DNA of 64,000 nucleotides from Paenibacillus wynnii (GTDB lineage Bacteria; Bacillota; Bacilli; Paenibacillales; Paenibacillaceae). Positions within the stretch are counted from its first letter, which is position 1. Each line of letters starts with the position of its first letter. Made by a program: the position numbers and the translations under genes. Shown here piece after piece: positions 33,825 to 42,189 of the stretch. The stretch lies in contig NZ_JAUSTK010000017.1 in assembly GCF_030812855.1 (NCBI RefSeq), positions 1 through 64,000 on the forward strand, given 5' to 3'. The notes below the pieces were generated by a model. The model was not told the origin of the DNA and did no database searches. It worked only from the letters and a program-made list of their open reading frames with translations.

Positions 33825-34634
33825 ATGAGCCCAAACATAGCTAAGAAACAGCGCTTCATAGGAAAAACAGCCATTATTACAGGTGCGGGCTCCGGGATCG
33901 GCCGAGCAACAGCCATCCAGATGGCTCGAGAAGGTGCCAACGTTGCTTTATTTGATCTGGTGAATGATCGCACCTTTGCCTTGGAGCAGAAGTTGAACAA
34001 GCTTCGCAAGGATTGTGCATTTGCCATTGATGTGGATACATCAGATGAGAAGCGGATGGAGGAAGCCGTTCGTAAAACGGTGGAGCATTTTGGAGGACTG
34101 GATATTGTTTTTGCTAATGCGGGAATAAATGGTGCGGTTGGTCCTATTGAGGAGTTAAGTCTCAGTGACTGGCAGCATACGATAAACGTCAATTTAACTG
34201 GAATGTTCTTGACCTTGAAGTATAGTATTCCTCATTTGAAAAGCAAAGGGAAAGGCAGCATTATTATCACCAGCTCCATTAACGGAAACACAAGGTTTGC
34301 CAGTTTCGGCTGGTCTCCTTACAGTACGACAAAGGCTGGACAAGTGGCGTTTGCCAAAATGGCCGCACTGGAATTAGCCAAATTTAAGATTCGAGTAAAT
34401 GTGATCTGCCCGGGTGCCATTTCTACTAATATTGATGAGAGTACAGAGATGAGTGAAGACATGGGAGCAATCGTTATTCCGATTGAATTCCCGGATGGGG
34501 CTCAGCCGCTGGCAGAAGGTCCAGGTAAACCGGAGAATGTGGCAGAGCTGGTCTCTTTCCTTGCTTCTGATGAATCCATTCATATTACGGGAGCGCAAAT
34601 CGTAATTGATGGAGCAGAGTCTTTATTAAGCTAA
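33825..34634 (+). CDS. Short-chain dehydrogenase/reductase
   Basis: The 269-residue protein has TGAGSGIGRATA for NAD(P) binding, NAGINGAVGP, the catalytic Ser in TSSINGN and YSTTKAG with Tyr/Lys, and a C-terminal ITGAQIVIDGAESLL. The loop after the first strand reads FDLVNDR, with an Asp that usually means NAD rather than NADP preference. It is a single gene bounded by terminators, so the substrate cannot be told. The ATG at 33825 follows AAAGGAGAG. Confidence 0.9.
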   Translation: MSPNIAKKQRFIGKTAIITGAGSGIGRATAIQMAREGANVALFDLVNDRTFALEQKLNKLRKDCAFAIDVDTSDEKRMEEAVRKTVEHFGGLDIVFANAGINGAVGPIEELSLSDWQHTINVNLTGMFLTLKYSIPHLKSKGKGSIIITSSINGNTRFASFGWSPYSTTKAGQVAFAKMAALELAKFKIRVNVICPGAISTNIDESTEMSEDMGAIVIPIEFPDGAQPLAEGPGKPENVAELVSFLASDESIHITGAQIVIDGAESLLS

Positions 34635-34657
34635 GGGAAAGAGCATAAGGGTATGGT

Positions 34658-34708
34658 TAAGCAAACATCTGTATTCAAAGATCGAGGTAGTTTGGATACA
34701 GATGTTTT
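34658..34708 (+). terminator. Terminator after the SDR gene
   Basis: AAACATCTGTAT pairs with ATACAGATGTTT across an internal loop, followed by TTTCC. Confidence 0.8.
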
Positions 34709-34711
34709 TCC

Positions 34712-34740
34712 TTGACAATAAACGAACGATCATTTAATAT
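34712..34740 (+). promoter_or_regulatory. Promoter with TetR-type operator in its spacer
   Basis: TTGACA (34712-34717) and TAATAT (34735-34740) are spaced by 17 bp. AAACGAACGATCATTT inside the spacer is a 16-bp imperfect palindrome (12 of 16 symmetric positions) of the kind bound by TetR/AcrR repressors. No tetR gene lies next to it. Confidence 0.6.
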
Positions 34741-34810
34741 AACAGCATAGTCACTTCAATTTCTTACAGCAAAAGTTTAATTCCTATGATGGTAACCAGG
34801 AGGTTTGAAT

Positions 34811-35503
34811 ATGTCACCAAAGCATGCTACCCTGCAAGGAAAAGTTAGAACGATTATTACAGGATCTACGGGTATGGTCGGGGAAGGGGTTCTTCATGAG
34901 TGTCTTCAACATCCCGAGGTTGAACAAGTATTGGTAATAAACAGAAAGCCTTGTGGAGTTACGCATCCCAAGTTGATTGAAATCCTGCACAATGATTTTT
35001 TCGATTTGTCAGCTATAGAGGAGCAGTTAAAAGGTTATAATGCCTGTTATTTTTGTCTAGGGGTATCTTCTGCCGGAATGAAAGAAGAAGCCTATAGACA
35101 CTTAACTTACGATCTTACACTTCATATGGCAGAAATACTAGCTAGGAAAAATCCGGAAATGGTATTCTGTTATGTAACTGGAGAAGGTACAGACAGTACA
35201 GAAAAGGGACGAAGTATGTGGGCAAGAGTTAAGGGGAAGACGGAAAATGATTTACTGAAGCTGCCTTTCAAGAGAGCTTATATGTTCCGTCCAGGCTTCA
35301 TTAAACCCATTAAGGGACTGACCCAAACCCATAACTATTATTATGCAATAAATTGGATGTACCCCTTATTAAGATCACTATTCCCCAAACATGTGACTAC
35401 TTTACATGAAGTGGGGCTTGCAATGATTCACTCGGTAATCCAGGGTTACCCGCAAACTCATTTGGAAAACCAAGATATCGCTACACTGGCCAAAATCAAA
35501 TAG
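34811..35503 (+). CDS. NAD(P)-binding epimerase-like oxidoreductase
   Basis: I place the start at ATG 34811, seven bases after AGGAGG. The protein of about 230 residues is a small atypical SDR: GSTGMVGEGVLHECL binds the cofactor, and the rest resembles the HTATIP2/YbjT-like group (CYFCLGVSSAGMKEEAYR, FCYVTGEGTDSTEKG, FRPGFIKP). Such proteins often act as quinone or redox sensors or reductases of unknown substrate. The TetR-type site in its promoter suggests it responds to a small molecule. Confidence 0.8.
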   Translation: MSPKHATLQGKVRTIITGSTGMVGEGVLHECLQHPEVEQVLVINRKPCGVTHPKLIEILHNDFFDLSAIEEQLKGYNACYFCLGVSSAGMKEEAYRHLTYDLTLHMAEILARKNPEMVFCYVTGEGTDSTEKGRSMWARVKGKTENDLLKLPFKRAYMFRPGFIKPIKGLTQTHNYYYAINWMYPLLRSLFPKHVTTLHEVGLAMIHSVIQGYPQTHLENQDIATLAKIK

Positions 35504-35516
35504 GAACAATCCCCCT

Positions 35517-36342
35517 TTTATTATTGAAACTGTTTGCGGCACGCTACCGTTCTCTGCTGATTTTTTGCGTAGGGACAGTCTATATTATGCCAGCTCTAAA
35601 GAGGATGTTTCGACTCTGCAGAAGGAGTTAACGCTTCTTCAAAAGCACGGCTTTAAGGCGGATTATTGGACGGGTGAACAGGTTATACAACACACTGGGA
35701 CTACTTGAATCGGCGTATACCCGAAAAGTTCGCTTATACGAGCAAACCGAATGGAAGGGACATAAACAAGAAAAGGATACCGTTATTTTTTACACCAAAA
35801 ATCATCATTCGATTAAAGCCCATCATATCATTTTTGCGGGCGGGTACGCCAATCAGTCCATAAAGCCGGATAAGAATGCTGTTCTAACCAGTAGTTATAA
35901 TATAGTTACAAAACCCGTTGCTGACTTTTCATCATGGCCGAATCGAATACTGATCTGGGAGACTGCCCGTCCTTATATTTATCTGCGAACCACTCCAGAC
36001 CATCGAATTATTATCGGAGGGTTAGATGAGGCGACTACCATAGCAGAGGAACGGGATAAGCATCTTCACAGCAAAAAAGATCAACTTCTCATAGAGCTCA
36101 ATCGGCGTTTTCCTAATATTCAGGTGGAGGCGGAATTTTATTTGGGTGCCTTTTACGGGGGGACTCATGATGGTTTGCCTATCCTCGGAATCTATGACGA
36201 ATTTCCCCGCTGTACTTTCCTTAATGCATACGGTGATAATGGGCTCGTATATAGTATGGTGCTTGCGCGTATTTTACGGGATATGCTGACCGGGGTTCTT
36301 CGCCTAACTCTGAAATATATTTGCAATCGAGGTAATACATGA
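35517..36342 (+). pseudogene. Truncated and frameshifted FAD-dependent (DAO-type) oxidoreductase
   Basis: The first piece, in one frame from about 35517 to 35707, reads FLRRDSLYYASSKEDVSTLQ...GFKADYWTG, typical of the central part of a DAO-family oxidoreductase. It stops at TGA. The second piece, in the next frame from about 35700 to 36342, reads LESAYTRKVRLYEQTEW..., then IIFAGGYA, IIIGGLDEAT and GGTHDGLPILG, the C-terminal half including the conserved final FAD-contacting stretch. The N-terminal GxGxxG FAD motif is absent, and a segment is missing at the junction. I infer an inactive remnant caused by deletions. Confidence 0.85.
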
Positions 36343-36368
36343 GGAACTGTAAGTTCAATATGGATGGA

Positions 36369-36398
36369 GAACACTGCCTTTTGGTGGTGTTTTTTCAT
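36369..36398 (+). terminator. Terminator after the oxidoreductase remnant
   Basis: AACACTGCC pairs with GGTGGTGTT, with wobbles, followed by TTTT. Confidence 0.7.
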
Positions 36399-36495
36399 TT
36401 AGAATTGATGAAAAAGGTAAACGAATTTATGAAACGGTTGTAAATAAGTAAACAAAATGATAATATGTCTATATAAACGAAGAGTGGGTGGTTGA

Positions 36496-37284
36496 ATGTC
36501 AGAGGGGATCGAAGCAATCAGCATTTCGGAGAAGTTTTGGAATGCTTCCATAGAAGAATTAAAGACTGGTTTTATATATGAGGTTCGGGAACAGTCCGGC
36601 TATTTTGTATGTCTGGTGTGCGGAGAAGCTTTTGAAAAGGGAGTTATCTATAAGGAAGGAAGCATCTTCTATGACGCGGAGAAATCTGCTTCTGTTCATG
36701 TGGAACGTGTTCACGGCGGGATGTTCAAATGGCTGCTCGGATTGGATAAGAAGCTAACAGGGTTGACCGACCTGCAGAAAGGGCTCTTGAATGCTTTTCA
36801 TCAGAGTCAAAATGACGGCGAAGTCGCAAAGGGGCTAGGAATCGGCAGTACTTCCACTGTTCGAAATCACCGGTTCTCTCTCCGTGAAAAGGCTAAGCAG
36901 GCGAAGCTATTTTTGGCTGTGATGGATCTTGTAGAAGAGAAACCTATGGTATCCTCCTCTTTTGTCACTATACCGCGCTCGGCCTCAATGGTTGATGAAC
37001 GATTCGCCATCACTGAGGAAGAAAATGCTGAGATTATTAACGCGTACTTCAAACAAGGTCCAGAGGGTCCAATATTCGAATTTCCTAAGAAGCAAAAGCG
37101 GAAGGCAGCGATACTGCGCCAATTAATCAAGCGTTTTGAACCGGGCCGGGAATACAACGAGAAGGAGGTCAATCAGATTCTCAGCGAGGCCTTTTCGGAT
37201 TATATAACTCTGCGCAGGTATCTGATCGATTACGGGTTGTTGGAACGCGAGGAAGATGGAAGCTATTATTGGGTGAAATTATAG
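36496..37284 (+). CDS. DUF2087 domain transcriptional regulator-like protein
   Basis: The 262-residue protein has an N-terminal cysteine pair (CLVCG, about residues 35-39) followed by a His-containing stretch (HVERVH) that may bind zinc. A LuxR-like helix-turn-helix follows (about 93-130, LQKGLLNAFHQSQNDGEVAKGLGIGSTSTVRNH). The C-terminal DUF2087 domain covers about 205-260 (KRKAAILRQLIKRFEPGREYNEKEVNQIL...LRRYLIDYGLLERE). Proteins of this layout are annotated as regulators in Bacillus and Paenibacillus. A small GIY-YIG gene follows closely. Confidence 0.82.
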   Translation: MSEGIEAISISEKFWNASIEELKTGFIYEVREQSGYFVCLVCGEAFEKGVIYKEGSIFYDAEKSASVHVERVHGGMFKWLLGLDKKLTGLTDLQKGLLNAFHQSQNDGEVAKGLGIGSTSTVRNHRFSLREKAKQAKLFLAVMDLVEEKPMVSSSFVTIPRSASMVDERFAITEEENAEIINAYFKQGPEGPIFEFPKKQKRKAAILRQLIKRFEPGREYNEKEVNQILSEAFSDYITLRRYLIDYGLLEREEDGSYYWVKL

Positions 37285-37331
37285 AGTGCAGGATTATAGA
37301 AGACAGAATGATAAAGGAGAGAATAGGGAAC

Positions 37332-37709
37332 ATGGAGAAATCAAGACGTAAGGAACTTTCGTATAATTATGTACATTCCCACAGGGAGATGGGAGTCTAC
37401 CGGCTTTTAAATACTCTGAATGGCAAATCTTTTGTAGGAAGCGCTATGAATTTGAATGGAGTCTGGAACAAGCATATATTCATGCTGGATATGGGCGGAC
37501 ATATGAATAAGGAGCTGCAGGAAGACTGGAAGAAGTATGGGAAGGATGCATTTCGGTATGAAGTCTTAGAGCTAATTAAGCCGCAGGAAGATTTTGTACT
37601 AGATGTATCTGATCTTGAGAAATATAAAAAAGTGCTGCCTGATCTGGAGGAAAAGTGGATGGAGAAGTTGTCCCCTTATGGTGAACAAGGTTATCATAAA
37701 CTAAGGTAG
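37332..37709 (+). CDS. GIY-YIG family small protein
   Basis: I choose ATG 37332 (MEKSRRK); in-frame ATGs at 37308 and 37269 are possible, the last overlapping the DUF2087 gene. Residues of the protein (about 125) include GVYRLLNTLNGKSFVGSAMNL, a GIY-YIG fold start in which the motif is degenerate (GVY...FVG), and a helix-rich rest ending in KLSPYGEQGYHKL. It resembles the small GIY-YIG proteins often adjacent to DUF2087 regulators. Nuclease activity is doubtful. Confidence 0.72.
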   Translation: MEKSRRKELSYNYVHSHREMGVYRLLNTLNGKSFVGSAMNLNGVWNKHIFMLDMGGHMNKELQEDWKKYGKDAFRYEVLELIKPQEDFVLDVSDLEKYKKVLPDLEEKWMEKLSPYGEQGYHKLR

Positions 37710-37737
37710 TTCGAGCGGGAATAGAAAAAATGTTTAG

Positions 37738-37787
37738 GTGACTAGGGGCCTTCAAAGTCTGAAAAGACTGAGAGGATACCCTTTTTT
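37738..37787 (+). other. TPP-riboswitch-like half motif
   Basis: The stretch reads CTAGGGGCC, a small hairpin (AGTCTGAAAAGACT), then CTGAGAGGATACCCTT. This is very like the 5' half of a thiamin pyrophosphate aptamer (GGGG...CTGAGA..ATACCCTT). The essential 3' half (GAACCTGAT...GGATAATGCC) is missing, and the downstream gene is a helicase. It may be a decayed riboswitch or a chance match in a terminator-like hairpin with a T-run. Confidence 0.35.
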
Positions 37788-37881
37788 GTTGTTCCTATAC
37801 GAAGTTTCTTGATCTTTGCGAAGGTTTCGACCATGATTACAGGATGACTGAACTAAATTAACCGTTGATGGAGAGAAATAG

Positions 37882-40518
37882 ATGGATAACCTTCCGATTA
37901 TGCAAGTACTTCCTGAATTAATTCATATTCTGCGTTCCTCCCGGGCCGCAGTTCTAATAGCTGAACCCGGTGCCGGGAAAACAACTGCAACCCCGCCGGC
38001 ATTTTTAAATGAACCTTGGTTAGAAGGTAAAACCATACTTATGCTTGAGCCAAGGAGACTGGCAGCTCGTTCGGCGGCCGTATTTATGTCGGCTGCTCTG
38101 GGTGAACGTGTAGGGCAAACCGTAGGTTACCGCATGCGTATGGATAGTAAAGTGAGCAAAAACACACGAATTATTGTGGTCACAGAAGGCGTTCTGACCC
38201 GTATGCTGCAAAGTGATCCTTCCTTGGGCGATGTGGGTCTGCTTATCTTTGATGAGTTTCATGAACGCAGTTTGCATGCTGATTTGGGGCTTGCTCTTGC
38301 ACTTGAGGCCCAATCGGTACTTCGCGAAGATTTGCGGATTCTCATAATGTCCGCAACTCTGGATGGTGATAGAGTATCAGCCTTCCTGGGTGGTGTTCCG
38401 GTTGTGGATTGTCCGGGTAGAAGCTACCCCGTGGAGACGATTTATGCGCCTACATCAGGGAACCTGCCGCTGGAGAAACATGCTTCAGCTGCTGTCCGCC
38501 GAGCGTTAGCCGAGCAGTCAGGAGACATCCTGTTGTTCCTGCCTGGAGAGCGTGAAATACGCCGTACGCAGCGGGAGCTGGAGTTGAGCATACTTCCCGA
38601 GAGGACTGTGCTGCGCCCCTTGTACGGTCAACTTTCACAGGAACTGCAGGATTTAGCAGTAGCAGCAGCTATCCAAGGACAACGCAAAGTGGTACTTGCT
38701 ACTTCCATAGCAGAGACAAGCTTAACCATTCAAGGTGTACGTACGGTAATAGATACAGGCTTACGCAGGACGCAGGTATTCTCACCACGAACCGGGATGC
38801 CGCGTCTGGAAACGGTGCCGGTATCGAAGGCATCGGCAGACCAGCGGCGAGGACGAGCGGGTCGGACAGCACCCGGTGTATGCTACAGGTTGTGGAGCCA
38901 GGAGGAGCACCATCGTCTTCCGGATGATAATATTCCGGAGATGATGGAGACCGACCTCGCACAGCTGGCATTAGAGCTGGCGGTCTGGGGGGTGCGCGAC
39001 CCCGCCGCGCTGCAATGGTTGGACGCGCCGCCCGCGGCGCCCTTTGCGCAGGGCGCTGCGCTGCTGCGCCAGCTTGGCGCCTTGGATGCCCGCGGCGCCA
39101 TCACCCCGCACGGCCGCAGCATGGCCGCGCTCGGGGCACACCCGCGCATCGCGCACATGCTGCTGCGTGCGCTAGAGCTTGGTGCAGCGCCGCTCGCCTG
39201 CCGGCTGGCGGCGCTGCTCGGCGAGCGGGACCCGTTCCGGGGTCCCGCCGCGCTGGACTGCGACCTCACGCTGCGCGTAGAGTCGCTGCTGCGCTTTGAG
39301 CACTCCGCCGCCGACGCGGGCGGAGTGGACCCTGCAGCTCTGCGCGTGATTCAGCGCGAGAGCCGCAATTATCTTCAGCAGCTGCTGTCCGTTGGGTCCG
39401 CAGCAGCAACTTATGCCTTGTCCTCCCCGGAGCACCTTTCGCTGCCTTCCCCGGAACGGCAATCGCCGTCTTCCCAGGATCGACACTCACCGTCTCCCCC
39501 AGATCGGCACACGCCGTCACAGGCGGATCGGCTCTCTATGTCCTCACCGGTTGATTTCTCGCTAACCGGGCTGCTCCTTTCCTTTGCCTACCCCGACAGA
39601 ATAGGGCAGAAACGCGACGAGGGTGCTTTTGTTCTCTCCGGTGGTCGCGGAGCTGCGATGAGCAAAGGACAGCCGATGGAGCGTTCTCCCTATATTGTTG
39701 CCGCAGCGGTTGACGATAGAGTAGTACAAGGCAAAATCATACTTGCGGCAGCTATGGAGGAGACACAACTGTTGGAGTTTCACGCCGAGAACATTACGGA
39801 AGCAACAGAGGTCTACTGGGATTCGGAGAGCAGCAGTGTGAAAGCACGCAGCCGTACTATGTTTGGAAATCTTATTCTAAAAGAAACGAGCCACAATCGG
39901 CCCACGCCGGAAGAAACAGAAGAGGTTCTCTTGACGGTTATAGCTGAGAAAGGTCTAGATGTGCTTCCTTGGGAGAAAGGTGTTCTTCAGTTACGCCAAC
40001 GGATGATGTTTATGCAGGCTTTTCGAAAAGATTGGCCGGAGATGTCTGATGAGGCGCTTATCGGATCACTTGATACGTGGTTGAAGCCCTATCTTCAGAG
40101 TATGAGAAGCATGCGGGATCTCAACCGTATCCCTCTAAACCGCGCGTTAGAGGGTATGTTGGACTGGAACCAGCGGCAAATTCTGGACAAGGAAGCTCCA
40201 ACACATATTACAGTACCTAGCGGGTCAAGAGTTCCTGTAGATTACGAGAATCCGGAAGCACCAGTTCTGGCCGTACGACTTCAGGAAATGTTCGGGCAGG
40301 TGGATACCCCTATGTTGGGCGGCGGTCGTATCGCAGTTGTTCTTCATTTATTATCACCGGCTAGACGTCCTATGCAGGTCACCTCTGATTTAGCCAGCTT
40401 TTGGCGAAGTACTTATTTTGAGGTGAAAAAAGACCTGAAAGGGCGATATCCTAAGCATTATTGGCCTGATGATCCGCTGCAAGCTGCACCCACAAATCGA
40501 ACTCGACCAAAGAAGTAA
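37882..40518 (+). CDS. hrpB: ATP-dependent RNA helicase HrpB
   Basis: The 878-residue protein is a DEAH-family helicase: Walker A EPGAGKTT (about residue 29), DEFH (about 122), SATLDG (about 155), the C-terminal RecA domain with LATSIAETSLTI and QRRGRAGRTAPG, then HA2 and HrpB C-terminal domains (GRIAVVLHLLSPARRPMQVTSDLASFW and the terminal YPKHYWPDDP). Two oddities stand out. A very GC-rich patch covers about 38980-39360. Six 8-residue Ser/Pro/Asp-rich repeats at residues 513-560 sit between HA2 and the C-terminal domain. HrpB's cellular role is poorly known. Confidence 0.94.
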   Translation: MDNLPIMQVLPELIHILRSSRAAVLIAEPGAGKTTATPPAFLNEPWLEGKTILMLEPRRLAARSAAVFMSAALGERVGQTVGYRMRMDSKVSKNTRIIVVTEGVLTRMLQSDPSLGDVGLLIFDEFHERSLHADLGLALALEAQSVLREDLRILIMSATLDGDRVSAFLGGVPVVDCPGRSYPVETIYAPTSGNLPLEKHASAAVRRALAEQSGDILLFLPGEREIRRTQRELELSILPERTVLRPLYGQLSQELQDLAVAAAIQGQRKVVLATSIAETSLTIQGVRTVIDTGLRRTQVFSPRTGMPRLETVPVSKASADQRRGRAGRTAPGVCYRLWSQEEHHRLPDDNIPEMMETDLAQLALELAVWGVRDPAALQWLDAPPAAPFAQGAALLRQLGALDARGAITPHGRSMAALGAHPRIAHMLLRALELGAAPLACRLAALLGERDPFRGPAALDCDLTLRVESLLRFEHSAADAGGVDPAALRVIQRESRNYLQQLLSVGSAAATYALSSPEHLSLPSPERQSPSSQDRHSPSPPDRHTPSQADRLSMSSPVDFSLTGLLLSFAYPDRIGQKRDEGAFVLSGGRGAAMSKGQPMERSPYIVAAAVDDRVVQGKIILAAAMEETQLLEFHAENITEATEVYWDSESSSVKARSRTMFGNLILKETSHNRPTPEETEEVLLTVIAEKGLDVLPWEKGVLQLRQRMMFMQAFRKDWPEMSDEALIGSLDTWLKPYLQSMRSMRDLNRIPLNRALEGMLDWNQRQILDKEAPTHITVPSGSRVPVDYENPEAPVLAVRLQEMFGQVDTPMLGGGRIAVVLHLLSPARRPMQVTSDLASFWRSTYFEVKKDLKGRYPKHYWPDDPLQAAPTNRTRPKK
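39418..39561 (+). repeat. Six 24-bp tandem repeats inside hrpB
   Basis: Six consecutive in-frame 24-bp units begin at 39418, 39442, 39466, 39490, 39514 and 39538. They encode variants such as LSSPEHLS, LPSPERQS, PSSQDRHS, PSPPDRHT, PSQADRLS and MSSPVDFS. The units are diverged, so the array is not freshly made. The protein segment should be a disordered linker. Confidence 0.8.
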
Positions 40519-40564
40519 CTGAAGGGTTTGAAATCCCTTAAATTTTATATAATTTCCTCCTGAT

Positions 40565-40589
40565 GTTTTGTCCTGCGCTTAAGGGGTAA
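40565..40589 (+). promoter_or_regulatory. Stress-type promoter before the 40627 gene
   Basis: GTTTTG (40565-40570) and GGGTAA (40584-40589) with a 13-bp spacer resemble a sigma-B promoter (GTTTAA, GGGTAT). Sigma-B is not general in Paenibacillus, so a sporulation sigma factor with similar preference is possible. Confidence 0.4.
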
Positions 40590-40626
40590 TAATGTAGCGT
40601 ACCACAATTACGAAGGAGGGCTTCAA

Positions 40627-41253
40627 GTGAACAAAAAAATCGTAGGAATCTTCGATTCAGAACATGAGGCAACCAGAGCAATTGAAGGACTACAAAATCA
40701 GGGCTTTACTAATCAAGAGATTTCAGTAATTACACGTGATCGGGATGAACTGAGAAATATTTCAGATGAGACCGGAACCATGGCGCCCGAGGGTGTAGCT
40801 ACTGGTGCGGCGACAGGCGGAGTATTAGGTGGTGTTACCGGCTTGTTGGCAGGTATCGGCGCGTTGGCCATCCCAGGTATAGGACCTATTTTAGCAGCGG
40901 GGCCCATTGTGGCCACATTGACAGGAGCAGCCATTGGCGCAGGTGCCGGTGGACTGGTTGGCGGATTAATCGGACTGGGAATTCCGGAAGACGAAGCCAA
41001 AGAATATGAAAGGTACGTAGAGAGTGGCAAGATCCTTGTGCTGGTAGATGATAATGGCCGTGGAAATGATATATATGATGTATTCCGCAGTAACCGCTCG
41101 CTCAATGCCCATAGATATACAACTTCAATGGATAGAGGAGCAACAAATCCGGATGTCATCGCCGATGAGACAACAGTCGGAAATGCAATGGGTAACCGTG
41201 GTTCCATGAACGCTGATACGGATCAAGACCTATATAACCGTGATAAATACTAA
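40627..41253 (+). CDS. YflT-domain general stress protein with glycine-zipper segment
   Basis: The 208-residue protein starts with GTG ten bases after GGAGG. Residues 1-45 (KIVGIFDSEHEATRAIEGLQNQGF...ISVITRD) are the heat-induced stress protein YflT domain. A long Gly/Ala-rich hydrophobic stretch (about 58-120) resembles a glycine zipper and may insert in membranes. A second alpha/beta part follows (GKILVLVDDNG), then a polar Asn/Asp-rich tail. It is a single gene with a stress-type promoter, consistent with a stress or dormancy role. Confidence 0.78.
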   Translation: MNKKIVGIFDSEHEATRAIEGLQNQGFTNQEISVITRDRDELRNISDETGTMAPEGVATGAATGGVLGGVTGLLAGIGALAIPGIGPILAAGPIVATLTGAAIGAGAGGLVGGLIGLGIPEDEAKEYERYVESGKILVLVDDNGRGNDIYDVFRSNRSLNAHRYTTSMDRGATNPDVIADETTVGNAMGNRGSMNADTDQDLYNRDKY

Positions 41254-41280
41254 AAAATAATCCTTTCATATATGAGTTTC

Positions 41281-41676
41281 GGCTCTTTCTCAAAATCAGT
41301 GCTAGGCTTTCCGTTTGCTTCACTGTACCGGGGACGATTTCGATCTAACTTCGCCTGATGCTCACCGGGTTTGGGGAATTACGCCTTACAGTAGCCGATT
41401 CGGGGTTGCGGACCAGTCCTTCGGCGAATTAGAGGGGAAAATTCCCGCTAATACCGACCGAAACGACTTTATTTTGAGATAAAAGGGAAAATATCCCTCT
41501 AATCTTAGCCATGCCGCCCAAACGAGGTAAATCCTCAAAATTAGCGGGCGAAATCCCTTCTAATTACCCAAACGGGGTGCCGGGCACAGAAATAGAGGGG
41601 GAAAATCCCTCTATTTGGATATAACGGCTTTCTGTCCTTCCCGTCACCTGTCAAGCACTGATTTTGGTGTTGAGCC
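41281..41676. mobile_element. 396-bp MITE, copy 2 (ISL3-like ends)
   Basis: This copy has the same length as the one at 9936-10331, with eight differences. The 23-bp imperfect terminal inverted repeats are the same. Its flanks TGAGTTTC (41273-41280) and TGAATTTC (41677-41684) match at seven of eight bases, an aged 8-bp target duplication. It begins 27 bp after the stress protein gene. It has no coding capacity for a transposase. Confidence 0.87.
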
Positions 41677-41718
41677 TGAATTTCTTAAAAGAAAGTTAGC
41701 TTGGATCTAGCCTCTAAC

Positions 41719-41860
41719 AGACCGTATCGCCGCTATTTGAGTATTCATCCGTAATTGATCAGTGGAACGGTGAGGAAGAAAGTGGACAATAGCGTCATTG
41801 GAGTCCGTTATTATCTAAATTTAACCTTTTTAAAGCAAATAAGTGCTTTGGTGTCCGTAT
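41719..41860. repeat. Cluster A of a 24-bp interspersed repeat (three units)
   Basis: Units at about 41719-41741 (inverted), 41787-41808 and 41836-41860 (direct) share a consensus near CAAATAGYGTC...GTCCGTAT. Four more units lie at 56691-56871. Spacers of 28-45 bp are unrelated. No gene is present in the surrounding 41677-42189 stretch. Confidence 0.65.
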
Positions 41861-41875
41861 GGTTTTGAGCCAAAA

Positions 41876-41925
41876 GAAAGACAACATTTCTGGTACCAAC
41901 AGAGATGTTGTCTTTTCTTTTTGTA
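41876..41925. terminator. Terminator-like hairpin downstream of cluster A
   Basis: AAAGACAACAT (41877-41887) pairs with ATGTTGTCTTT (41906-41916), followed by a T-rich run. It has no gene directly upstream on the plus strand except the stress protein gene about 600 bp away, so it may mark an older gene end. Confidence 0.65.
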
Positions 41926-42108
41926 CCGCGTTTAGCCATGGCCCGTTTTATTTCCAACCATAATCAGGAAAGAGTACAATCTTTCATCATATGAAAAATT
42001 CATAATAGAAAATCAAAATTACATACTCATTTACACTCACAAATATTCATCTGTATACTCTTCCAAGTAACAAATCAATCAGGAAAAATGGGTGCTACTC
42101 TATCAAAA

Positions 42109-42154
42109 TTTCATATTGTGAAACTTGAAAAATAGTGAATTACTAGAGTATGAT
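42109..42154 (+). promoter_or_regulatory. rtp promoter with upstream dyad
   Basis: TTGAAA (42125-42130) and TATGAT (42149-42154) are spaced by 18 bp. The dyad TTTCA-TATTG-TGAAA (42109-42123) abuts the -35 element. In B. subtilis, RTP binds Ter sites upstream of its own gene and represses it. This dyad, together with ATGAAAAATTCAT (41991-42003), is the best candidate for an equivalent, though neither equals the B. subtilis Ter sequence. Confidence 0.5.
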
Positions 42155-42189
42155 GAGGTTAAAGGTAGAAATATCCAAGGAGGTGCCAT

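Noticed and set aside
38883..39520. Several Arg/Ala-rich frames on both strands in the hrpB GC-rich patch
   Set aside because: High GC content removes stop codons by chance; they are shadows of hrpB.
41719..41860. CRISPR-like array
   Set aside because: Units change orientation, differ in sequence and have uneven spacers, and no cas genes are present.
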